Assembly (NCBI GenBank): GCA_963797605.1
Contig: CAWCPX010000015.1
Location: 59,937-123,936 of the forward strand
Source of the DNA: DASQPR01 sp963797605
Lineage (GTDB): Bacteria; Actinomycetota; Actinomycetes; Mycobacteriales; Micromonosporaceae
Direction of reading: 5' to 3'
DNA: 64,000 nucleotides
The first letter of the stretch is position 1; each line of letters starts with the position of its first letter. This document shows positions 1 through 7,283 of this stretch, in pieces. The notes beneath the pieces are model-generated. The model saw only the letters and a program-made list of their open reading frames with translations, had not been told where the DNA came from and searched no databases. The translations under genes were made by a program, and so were the position numbers.

Positions 1-1595
1 CTCGCGTGGAAGTCCGAGAACGCGGCCGACTGGTTCACGAAGACGCCACCGGTCAGGTTGCAGGACAGGTGTACGCCGACATCGAGCGTCGCCTCCTCCA
101 TCGCGTCCAGCACCGCGCCGCTCGTCGAGTAGACCGCCGCTGTCAACGCGCCCTTGCGGCCGACGATGTTCCGGAAGAGCGCGAGGCTCTGCTCGGTCGA
201 GTCGGTCGCCACGATGAACGAGATCGGCCCGAACCACTCGCTGTCGAAGGTGCCGACGTTCGCCGCGTCCTGGACGAGCAGGAGCGGAGTGCGAACGACC
301 GCGTCCGGGTAGGTCGGATGCTTCACCTCGCGCGAGTCGAGCAGCACCTGCCCGTGCGACCGGGCGGCCTCGATGCGCTGCACGACCGAGTCGCTGACGA
401 TCGCGCCGGTCAGCTCGACCGCCCGGGCGTCGTCGCCGACCAGCTTGGCGACCGCGCCCGCGATGCCGGCGGTCACGTCGTCGAAGCTGATGTGCCCGGA
501 CTCGGTGTCGATGCCGTCGCGCGGCACGAAGATGTTCTGCGGCGTCGTGCACATCTGGCCGCTGTAGAGCGTCAGCGAGAAGGCGATGTTGCGGCACATG
601 CCGGCGAAGTCGTCGGTCGAGTCGACCACGATCGTGTTGACGCCGGCCTTCTCGGTGTAGACGGACGCCTGGCGCGCGTTGTCTTCGAGCCAGTTGCCGT
701 AGCCTGTCGAGCCGGTGAAGTCGACGATCTTGACCTCGGGCCGCACCGCCAGCGTGGACGCGAGCGCCTCCCCGGGTGCTTCCGGCGCGAGCAGCACCAG
801 GTTGGGGTCGAAGCCGGCCTCGGCCAGCACCTCGCGCGCGTACTTCACGGTGATGGCCAGCGGCAGCACGGCGCCCGGGTGCGGTTTGACGATGACCGCG
901 TTGCCGGTCGCGAGCGAGGCGAACAGGCCCGGGTAGGAGTTCCACGTCGGGAAGGTGTTGCACCCGATCACGAGCCCGATGCCACGCGGCACGACGTGGA
1001 AGGTCTTGCTCATCCGCAGCGGCCCGGCCTGCCCGGCGGGCTTCTCCCACTGGGCGGTGTCGGGGTGGCGGGTCATCTCGGCATGCGCGTAGGTGATCGC
1101 TTCGAGGGCGCGGTCGAGCGCGTGCGGGCCACCGGCCTGGAACGCCATCACAAACGCCTGGCCCGTGGTGAAGTGCACCGCGTTGGCCAGCTCGAAGATG
1201 TTCGTGTGCAGCCGGTTCAGAATCTCGACGCAGACCGCGGTGCGGGTGTCGGGGCCGGCGTTGCGCCACGACGGCATCGCCGCCTGCGCTGCCGCGATCA
1301 AAACATCAACATCACCATGTGGGTACGTGATGCCGAGCGCGACTCCGAACGGCGATGCCTCGGCACCGACGCGGCCGTTGGTGCCCGGCTGGTCGAGCGG
1401 GAAGTCACGGCCGAGGTAGGCCTCGAACGCGGCTTGCCCCTCGGGCGCCGCCGTCTCGCCGTAGAGCCTCGGGCTCGGTGACTCCGGATAGGCCGACCAG
1501 TACGCCCGATCGGCAATAGCAGCGTGGGCACGCTCGATCGTGGCGGCGTGCTTCATGAAGAGCGGGTGGTCCACCGAATCCTGGGTCGCAGTCAT
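1..1595 (-). CDS. paaN: PaaN-type aldehyde dehydrogenase (3' end cut by window edge)
   Basis: Reading the minus strand from ATG at 1593-1595 gives about 531 residues that stay open to the window edge, so the last few tens of residues are missing. The N-terminus (MKHAATIERAHAAIADRAYW, after 13 residues) and the whole sequence resemble the actinobacterial phenylacetic acid degradation protein PaaN, an aldehyde dehydrogenase family. The catalytic cysteine is seen in SGQMCTTPQN at residue 349, and the FTGST cofactor-binding segment is present. In the family this type is linked to oxidation of aldehydes from phenylacetate ring cleavage; no paa genes are visible here, so the exact substrate is inferred. 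The frame is intact. Confidence 0.85.
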   Translation of the reverse strand, partial: MTATQDSVDHPLFMKHAATIERAHAAIADRAYWSAYPESPSPRLYGETAAPEGQAAFEAYLGRDFPLDQPGTNGRVGAEASPFGVALGITYPHGDVDVLIAAAQAAMPSWRNAGPDTRTAVCVEILNRLHTNIFELANAVHFTTGQAFVMAFQAGGPHALDRALEAITYAHAEMTRHPDTAQWEKPAGQAGPLRMSKTFHVVPRGIGLVIGCNTFPTWNSYPGLFASLATGNAVIVKPHPGAVLPLAITVKYAREVLAEAGFDPNLVLLAPEAPGEALASTLAVRPEVKIVDFTGSTGYGNWLEDNARQASVYTEKAGVNTIVVDSTDDFAGMCRNIAFSLTLYSGQMCTTPQNIFVPRDGIDTESGHISFDDVTAGIAGAVAKLVGDDARAVELTGAIVSDSVVQRIEAARSHGQVLLDSREVKHPTYPDAVVRTPLLLVQDAANVGTFDSEWFGPISFIVATDSTEQSLALFRNIVGRKGALTAAVYSTSGAVLDAMEEATLDVGVHLSCNLTGGVFVNQSAAFSDFHA

Positions 1596-1650
1596 GCCGC
1601 TATCTTGCCTCGCTTCACGTCACGATCGCGACCGGGTGCGATCATCGGAT

Positions 1651-2094
1651 ATGACAATAAGTCCGGCCGCCAGATCCCGCTGGAATTGGGTCAACGGCAC
1701 GACCGTCGCCGGCATCGCATTGGCACAGGCCGCCCACTGCCGGCGCAGCCGCGGCCCGCACGGCACGATCGTGGCGGCGCCCTATCGGCTCGCCGTACCG
1801 ATGGCTAAATGTTTTGTGGTGGGAGATGTGATCTTCTGCCGCGTGTCAGCCGGCTGGCTCTTGGCGCCCGAGCAACGGGCGCTGCTGGCGCACGAGACGC
1901 GGCACACGGAGCAGTACGCGCGCTGGGGCCTCCTCTTCTGGCCCGTCTACGTCGCCGCCAGCGCCTGGTCCTACGCGCTGACCGGCTCCTCCGGCGCCCG
2001 AAACGGGTTCGAACGCGGAGCCGGGCTCACCGACGGCGGTTACGCGGCCCGTCCGATGCGCCCGGCTCTGCGGAGACTCTTCAGCAGGCCTTGA
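1651..2094 (+). CDS. Small HExxHxxQ-motif protein
   Basis: An open frame of 147 residues starts at ATG 1651, 56 bp from the divergent PaaN-type gene. It contains HETRHTEQYARWG, an HExxHxxQ zinc-metallopeptidase-like signature, followed by a hydrophobic stretch (WGLLFWPVYVAASAWSYAL) and an Asn-Gly-Phe-Glu segment that could provide a third ligand. Similar small proteins with this motif occur in actinobacteria without known function. It could be a minimal peptidase or a degenerate remnant; function is not established. Confidence 0.6.
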   Translation: MTISPAARSRWNWVNGTTVAGIALAQAAHCRRSRGPHGTIVAAPYRLAVPMAKCFVVGDVIFCRVSAGWLLAPEQRALLAHETRHTEQYARWGLLFWPVYVAASAWSYALTGSSGARNGFERGAGLTDGGYAARPMRPALRRLFSRP

Positions 2095-3049
2095 TCGTCA
2101 CGCCTGCCGGCACGGTGACGTAGGCCGCGGAGACGTAGTTGCCGGTGCCGATGTGGTACCACGTCGACGATCTCGTGCCGGTCGTGATGAGCTGGCCCTT
2201 GACCTGGCAGTCGATGGGTAACTGCGCGTACGGGCCGGCCTCACCGACCTTCGAGTGGCTGGTGCTCGTGCCGCTGCGCACGTTCAGGCTGCCGCCGTTC
2301 GTGTGCACCTGACCCCGGATGCCACCGCCGGTCCAGAGGTACGTCACGTTGACCCAGCCGCTGCTGGACAGGCCGAGGCCGGCACGGATCGTGCCGTCGG
2401 CGAGATCGATGCCGGCCGGGTTGCGCACCTTGCGGCCGAACTGGTCCTTCCCGCCGTTGTACCCGTCCTCGTAGGCGGCCTGTGCCTCGGGTTTGCCGGT
2501 CGGCAGCTTCGTCCACGAGGTGCGTTTGATGTTCCAGTACGCGTCGCCGGTGTTCCAGGGACCGACGTCCCACACGGGCTCGTACGCGCACCGCTTCGTC
2601 GTCGTCGAGCACACGCGCACCGAGTAGGCGTTCTTGCCCTTGGCCGACAGCGAGGTGCCCGACGGCAGCGAGACGAAGTGGTCGTTCGTCATGACCTTGT
2701 GCCCGTTCGCCGTGTAGTGGCCCACGAGCCCTTCGCGAGTCGCGTACACCTTGAAGGTCTTCGGCGTGCCCGAGCCCGCCGCCGGCGGACTCGCCGACCG
2801 CGGGCGCATAAGGCCACCGGGCACCAACGTGTTCGCCGCGTGGATAGGGCCTCCCACCTTGTCGTCATTAGGCACCGGCGCGGTCACGTTTGGATCGTCG
2901 TGCCCCCGTCCATGGGCCGGCGCCGCGACCGCGATGCCGCTGCCGGTGCCACCGACCACGACGAGCATGCCTACCGTCGCGACCGCAGCGATGCCGGTCT
3001 GGCGCATGCGGGTGCGCCAGCCGGTCTTTCCCGAGTTCGATGCGTACAT
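2081..3049 (-). CDS. Secreted SH3-domain protein
   Basis: The 322-residue product starts at ATG 3047-3049; an upstream in-frame ATG (3094) would add 15 residues before the signal sequence. A basic N-terminus and hydrophobic core (TGIAAVATVGMLVVVGGTG) ending near AVAA make a signal peptide. The middle part carries the VWDVGPWNTGDAYWN and NPAGIDLADGT motifs typical of secreted actinobacterial SH3 proteins. The C-terminal 75 residues (GGSLNVRSGTSTSHSKVGE...) form a bacterial SH3b domain, usually a cell-wall-binding module. A wall-associated hydrolase or adaptor is plausible. Its 3' end overlaps the convergent HExxHxxQ gene by 14 bp. Confidence 0.75.
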   Translation of the reverse strand: MYASNSGKTGWRTRMRQTGIAAVATVGMLVVVGGTGSGIAVAAPAHGRGHDDPNVTAPVPNDDKVGGPIHAANTLVPGGLMRPRSASPPAAGSGTPKTFKVYATREGLVGHYTANGHKVMTNDHFVSLPSGTSLSAKGKNAYSVRVCSTTTKRCAYEPVWDVGPWNTGDAYWNIKRTSWTKLPTGKPEAQAAYEDGYNGGKDQFGRKVRNPAGIDLADGTIRAGLGLSSSGWVNVTYLWTGGGIRGQVHTNGGSLNVRSGTSTSHSKVGEAGPYAQLPIDCQVKGQLITTGTRSSTWYHIGTGNYVSAAYVTVPAGVTIKAC

Positions 3050-3600
3050 GATCACCACGCCCCCACAGCTCTGAGACTCGAGCGTATGGGGCAAAAGTTG
3101 CCTATTGTGGCGATTTGCGACATTTGTGGTTCTAGAGGTCCATGGTGTGGGAATAGTTATCCGTTACCCGTGGGGTTCGTGAGATCGACCGGGGTCACTG
3201 ACGGCACCGTCGGTCCCGGCACGTGATCGTAGGGTCACGGCCCGACACGCGAGGGGATCAAGGGCTTGACCGTCTGACGATCTTCCAGGGAAAATTGGTC
3301 GAGAGGACGTGTCGCACAACGCCTCCGGCGCTGGGTCGCTCGGCCTCCGACGAGTCGGATTCGAGCGGCGATACGTCCTCCCGCAGACAGCATCCTGCGC
3401 GGTCTTCGGCCCGGCGTCAAGCTTTCGTCGGCCCATTTGCACAACTCACAGGCAGTTCATAACTACGGTGCGTGTTCGCATTCGCCCATGCAAGTTGCAA
3501 CCAGTTTTGCCACTCAGGCGGACCTGTATCGCACCTGGTGTGCGCAACGACTACGGTCGATGAGAACCGACTACCGAGAGTAATATGGACTCGGAAAAAA
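3050..3600. other. Intergenic region without a supported gene
   Basis: About 550 bp between the secreted SH3 protein and threonine synthase. Short frames exist on both strands but show no recognisable protein and overlap each other. The stretch is less GC-rich near 3430-3600 and presumably holds the promoter of the SH3 gene near its left end. I see no RNA gene or mobile element. Confidence 0.4.
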
Positions 3601-4881
3601 TCATGAAATCAATCCGGCTGCACGGACGGCAGCGAGGGACGGCTTGACCCGATATGTCGGACCTACTCGATCTGCCACGGCATCTAGTGTTTTGAGGCCT
3701 TCGCCGGTGTTGAAGACGACCGTCTCGCGATCCGGATCGAGCTGGCCGCTCGCAACCAACTTCGCCAGCACCGCGACCGTGACACCGCCCGCCGTCTCGG
3801 CGAACACGCCGGTCGTGGCCGCGAGCAACTCGATGCCGGCGCGGATCTCGTCATCATCGGCGTCATCGATCCAGCCACCCGTGCGCCGGATCGTCTCCAG
3901 CGCGAAGACGCCGGCCGCCGGGTCACCGATGTTGAGCGACTTCGCGATGCCCGTGGGCTTGACCGGCGTGATGTCGTTGACGCCCGCGCGAAGGGCGGTC
4001 GCGATCGGATTGCAGCCCACCGACTGCGCGCCGAACACCCGCCAACCGTCGGCGGGCGCCTCGACCAGGCCGATCGCGACGAGTTCCGCGAACGCCTTGT
4101 CCACTTTGGTCAGCAGCTCGCCGGACGCCATCGGGATCACGACCTGTGCCGGAATGCGCCAGCCCAGTTGCTCGGCGACTTCGTAACCCAGCGTCTTCGA
4201 GCCCTCGGCGTAGAACGGCCGCAGGTTGACGTTGACGAACGCCGTGTCTTCGAACTCGTCGGTCTCCGTCAACTGCGAGCACAGCCGGTTGACGTCGTCG
4301 TACGACCCGTCGATCGCGACCACGTCGCCGCCGTAGACCGCCGTCGTGACGACCTTGCCCGGCTCGAGATCGGAGGGGATGAACACCATCGACGGCACGC
4401 CCGCGCGCGCACCGTGCGCCGCGACCGAGTTGGCGAGATTACCCGTGGACGCGCACGCGAACCGAGTGAAGCCGAGGCCCTTCGCGGCCGTCAGGGCGAC
4501 CGAGACGACCCGGTCCTTGAACGAGTGCGTGGGGTTGGCCGAATCGTCTTTGACCCACAGCGGAGCCCGGAGTCCGACCGCCTCGGCGAGCGCGTCGGCA
4601 CGGATCAACGGGGTGCAGCCGGGATTGAGGGTGACACGGGTGTCGGGGTCTTGCCCGACGGGCAGCAGGGCGGCGTAACGCCAGATGTTGTCGGGGCCGG
4701 CCTCGATCTGAGCGCGGGTGACGCGGGCGATGGCCTCGTCGTCGTAAGCGATTTCCAGCGGGCCGAAACACTCGAAGCAGGCGTGCTGCGCGGCGAGGGG
4801 GAAGGTGGCTCCACAGGCCCGACAGAGCAGGGCGCGAGCGGCCGAGGGATAGATGTCTGTCGTGGGCAGGGTCGCGGTCAT
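3601..4881 (-). CDS. thrC: Threonine synthase
   Basis: The 426-residue product matches PLP-dependent threonine synthase, which converts O-phosphohomoserine to threonine, the last step of threonine biosynthesis. An N-terminal zinc-ribbon-like segment has Cys20, Cys23, Cys35 and Cys38. The PLP lysine is Lys122 in PTHSFKDR, and the phosphate-binding segment ASTGNLANS follows. Length and motifs are normal for the actinobacterial type with the N-terminal ribbon. It stands alone, divergent from gpgS, rather than in a hom-thrC-thrB operon. A SAM-I riboswitch lies immediately upstream, so translation is probably tied to S-adenosylmethionine level. Confidence 0.95.
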   Translation of the reverse strand: MTATLPTTDIYPSAARALLCRACGATFPLAAQHACFECFGPLEIAYDDEAIARVTRAQIEAGPDNIWRYAALLPVGQDPDTRVTLNPGCTPLIRADALAEAVGLRAPLWVKDDSANPTHSFKDRVVSVALTAAKGLGFTRFACASTGNLANSVAAHGARAGVPSMVFIPSDLEPGKVVTTAVYGGDVVAIDGSYDDVNRLCSQLTETDEFEDTAFVNVNLRPFYAEGSKTLGYEVAEQLGWRIPAQVVIPMASGELLTKVDKAFAELVAIGLVEAPADGWRVFGAQSVGCNPIATALRAGVNDITPVKPTGIAKSLNIGDPAAGVFALETIRRTGGWIDDADDDEIRAGIELLAATTGVFAETAGGVTVAVLAKLVASGQLDPDRETVVFNTGEGLKTLDAVADRVGPTYRVKPSLAAVRAAGLIS

Positions 4882-4895
4882 CGCAGAGACGTCCT

Positions 4896-5008
4896 CTCAT
4901 CTTCCCGGGCGCCAAAAGCGGCGGATCCGGACGGAATTGGCACCTGCCGCATCGAGCGGTGGTTGCCGGGGCGTCAACGGGCCGTATCCCTCAGCCCCTC
5001 TGGATGAG
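4896..5008 (-). promoter_or_regulatory. SAM-I (S-box) riboswitch upstream of thrC
   Basis: On the minus strand the leader opens with CTCATCCAGAGGGGCTGAGG, continues with GGCCCGTTGACGCCCCGGCA, GGTGCCAATTCC, and closes with GGAAGATGAG. These are the conserved P1, P2 kink-turn, P3 and J3/4-P4 elements of the SAM-I aptamer in order. CTCATC (5008-5003) pairs with GATGAG (4901-4896) to form P1. The thrC start codon is only 15 nt downstream, and the ribosome-binding sequence GAGAGGA (4898-4892) overlaps the 3' strand of P1, so SAM binding would be expected to block translation. No separate terminator is visible. Confidence 0.9.
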
Positions 5009-5132
5009 GTATGCAGTTGTTTGTGCAGCGTAACGTGACGGCCCCGCCCGCCGGCACGCAGTCCCAGCCTGTGGTCGGTGGCGTAGCCCACTCTTCCGCC
5101 CGCCCGGCCGGCGATGGCCTAGCGTGGAGATC

Positions 5133-6056
5133 ATGCATCCCGAAGCCGCCGCGTGGTTCGCCCAGTACACGTCCACCTGGTCCGACTTCCCGGTGCCGGC
5201 GCTGCAGTCGGCGAAAGGCGCGACCCGGATCAGCGTCGTGCTGCCGGCCCTCGACGAGGAACCGACGGTCGGCGAGATCGTGGCCGGCGTTGTCCAGCTT
5301 CGCGACGAGACCGGCCTGGTCGACGAGGTCGTGGTGATCGACTCGGGCAGCCAAGACGGCACTGCGGCAGCCGCCGCGGCAGCCGGCGCGACCGTCTACC
5401 ATCGCGATGACGTGCTCCCCGGCTACGGCACCCAGCCGGGGAAGGGTGAGGTGCTGTGGAAGGCGCTCGCGGTCACCACGGGTGACATCCTCGTCTACAT
5501 CGACGCCGATCTGACCGACTTCCGGAACACATTCGTCACCGGACTCATCGGACCGCTGCTGACCGACGAGACGATCAGTCTGGTGAAGGCGTTCTACGAC
5601 CGGCCGCTGCTGGACGTATCGCCGGCGGGTGGCGGGCGCGTCACCGAACTCGCGGCGCGACCGTTGCTGAACGCGTTCTTCCCGACCCTCGCCGGCATCG
5701 TGCAGCCCCTGGCCGGCGAGTACGCGGCCCGCCGGGAACTCCTCGAAGCGCTGCCGTTCGCGGCGGGCTACGGCGTCGAGATCGGTCTCGTCCTCGACAC
5801 CGCCCGCGAGTTCGGACTGGAGTCGATCGCGCAGGTCGACCTCGGTGCGCGTACGCACGGGCACCAGGACACGGCGGCTCTGGGCCGGATGGCGGCCACG
5901 ATCGTCGCCACGATGATGGCGCGGGTCGACCCGGAGCCTCCACTGTGGAGCACGCTGACGCAGTTCCGGCGGTCGGCGACCGGCGCGATCAACCCGGTCG
6001 ACCACCAGGCCACGTGGCCGGACCGCCCGCCGATGGCCACCGTGCCCCGCGACTAG
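5133..6056 (+). CDS. gpgS: Glucosyl-3-phosphoglycerate synthase
   Basis: The product (307 residues from ATG 5133; a GTG three codons earlier is possible but has poorer spacing to GGAG) is a GT-A fold glycosyltransferase close to mycobacterial GpgS. GpgS transfers glucose from NDP-glucose to 3-phosphoglycerate, first step to glucosylglycerate and, in mycobacteria, methylglucose lipopolysaccharide. Visible signatures are ISVVLPALDEE, IDSGSQDGT, PGKGEVLW, the metal-binding DAD at 124-126 (VYIDADLTDF), and GGGRVTELAARPLL with QPLAGEYA. The frame is intact. It is transcribed away from thrC across a 250-bp spacer. Confidence 0.92.
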   Translation: MHPEAAAWFAQYTSTWSDFPVPALQSAKGATRISVVLPALDEEPTVGEIVAGVVQLRDETGLVDEVVVIDSGSQDGTAAAAAAAGATVYHRDDVLPGYGTQPGKGEVLWKALAVTTGDILVYIDADLTDFRNTFVTGLIGPLLTDETISLVKAFYDRPLLDVSPAGGGRVTELAARPLLNAFFPTLAGIVQPLAGEYAARRELLEALPFAAGYGVEIGLVLDTAREFGLESIAQVDLGARTHGHQDTAALGRMAATIVATMMARVDPEPPLWSTLTQFRRSATGAINPVDHQATWPDRPPMATVPRD

Positions 6057-6401
6057 CCTTTCCATTTCCGACGGCTGGTATGCGGCGCTCCGCTTCCGGC
6101 CAGGCTCTCACCGATCTAGCCATCGATACTGTGAGTGATGTTTCGGCCCGGAGTGGCAGATGGGGTCCGGGGCGCTTTGCTCTGCTCACGCCAAGGCCAC
6201 AGTAACCCTGTGTGCGCGAGGCGATCGGTCGATCGCGGCGACCGATCGTAAATAACCAGTTCACGGTGGTGTTGCCGTCGAGTGAGCAGAGCAAAGCGGC
6301 CAGCAACCATTTACCCGCTTCAAGACAGGATCACTATGCGTGAGGTACGGGGTCGCCACGTTTGGGACGTCGAATGTAACGGATAGTCACCGTTAGATCA
6401 T
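6057..6401. repeat. Intergenic region with a 17-bp inverted repeat and nested hairpin
   Basis: No gene is supported. CGCTTTGCTCTGCTCAC at 6173-6189 is exactly complementary to 6282-6298, 92 bp away. Between the arms CGATCGGTCG (6222-6231) pairs with CGACCGATCG (6239-6248) over a 7-nt loop. The unit of about 126 bp looks like a MITE-like or structured RNA element; no obvious target duplication flanks it. The core TTGCTCTGCT recurs in the palindrome at 18828-18863. It lies between convergent gpgS and the ABC permease gene, so transcription termination is also possible. Confidence 0.6.
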
Positions 6402-7283
6402 CTAGCTGACCACGTCTTTCCGGCTGAACCGCAGCCAGGCCAGACCGAAGAAGATCGTCGCGTACCCGAGCGAAACGATCGTGCCTTTGACCATGTCTGT
6501 GGTCTGGATCGGCGTCGACAACAGGCCCAGCCACGCCTGCCCGTAGTGCGTCGGCAGGTAGTCGCGGATCGAGCCGAGCGCCGTGATCTGGTCCAGGATG
6601 CTCGACAGGATCTGCAGCAGCACCGCGCCGCCGACCGCTCCCAGCGGCGCGTCCGTCGACACCGACAGCAGGAACGCGAGGCCGGCGACGACGAGCAGGC
6701 TGACCGCGATGTAGGCGACGATGCCGAGCAGCCGCCACAGGGCCGGGGTGGCCGCGATGTCGTCGGAGACGTTGGAGCTGAGCGGGTGCCAGCCGTAGCG
6801 CAGCGTGCCGGCCGCCAGCGCCGTTGCCACCAGGAGCGCGAGCGCGACCGCGCAGTAGGTGAGCGCGGCCAGCAGCTTCGTGCCGAGCAGCGCGCCCGCG
6901 GCACCGGGATCGCCAGCAGGTAACGCAGCGACCCCCAGCGACGCCTCGCTCGCGACCGTGTCACCGCAGAACAGTGCGACGACCACGATGAGCAGGAACG
7001 ACGCCGAGACGAGCAGCGTGAAAAGGGCGAAGTTCAGGCCACCGCTGGTCGCGATCGTCGCGAGCGCCGCGAACTGACCCCGTTCGTTGCCACTGTCCTG
7101 CCGGCTGTTGCCGCCGAACTCGAACGCGATCAAAATGATCAAGGGCAGAGCAACCATGAAACCGAGCGTTATCTGGGTACGCCTTCGCGCGAACTGCCGC
7201 CGCATCTCGGTGCCGTAGGAGAGCGTGGCGCCGGGGCGATAGCCCACCGCACCCGCCGGGCTCTCGATCGTGCTCGCAGCCAT
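6402..7283 (-). CDS. ABC-2 type transporter permease
   Basis: A 293-residue integral membrane protein with about six hydrophobic segments (ITLGFMVALPLIILIAFEF near residue 40, NFALFTLLVSASFLLIVVVALF, TYCAVALALLVATALAAG, LGIVAYIAVSLLVVAGLAFLL and others). The layout fits an ABC-2 family permease. Its ATG overlaps the stop of the upstream ATP-binding gene (TAATG), so the two are translationally coupled and should form one exporter. The exported substrate cannot be told from sequence. Confidence 0.8.
   Translation of the reverse strand: MAASTIESPAGAVGYRPGATLSYGTEMRRQFARRRTQITLGFMVALPLIILIAFEFGGNSRQDSGNERGQFAALATIATSGGLNFALFTLLVSASFLLIVVVALFCGDTVASEASLGVAALPAGDPGAAGALLGTKLLAALTYCAVALALLVATALAAGTLRYGWHPLSSNVSDDIAATPALWRLLGIVAYIAVSLLVVAGLAFLLSVSTDAPLGAVGGAVLLQILSSILDQITALGSIRDYLPTHYGQAWLGLLSTPIQTTDMVKGTIVSLGYATIFFGLAWLRFSRKDVVS

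Noticed and set aside
6..1481. 491-residue plus-strand frame
   Set aside because: It is the shadow of the PaaN-type gene on the minus strand; the composition is Arg/Gly-rich and no motif is present.
3164..3462. Small frames in the gap before thrC
   Set aside because: They overlap on opposite strands, lack ribosome sites and resemble nothing known.
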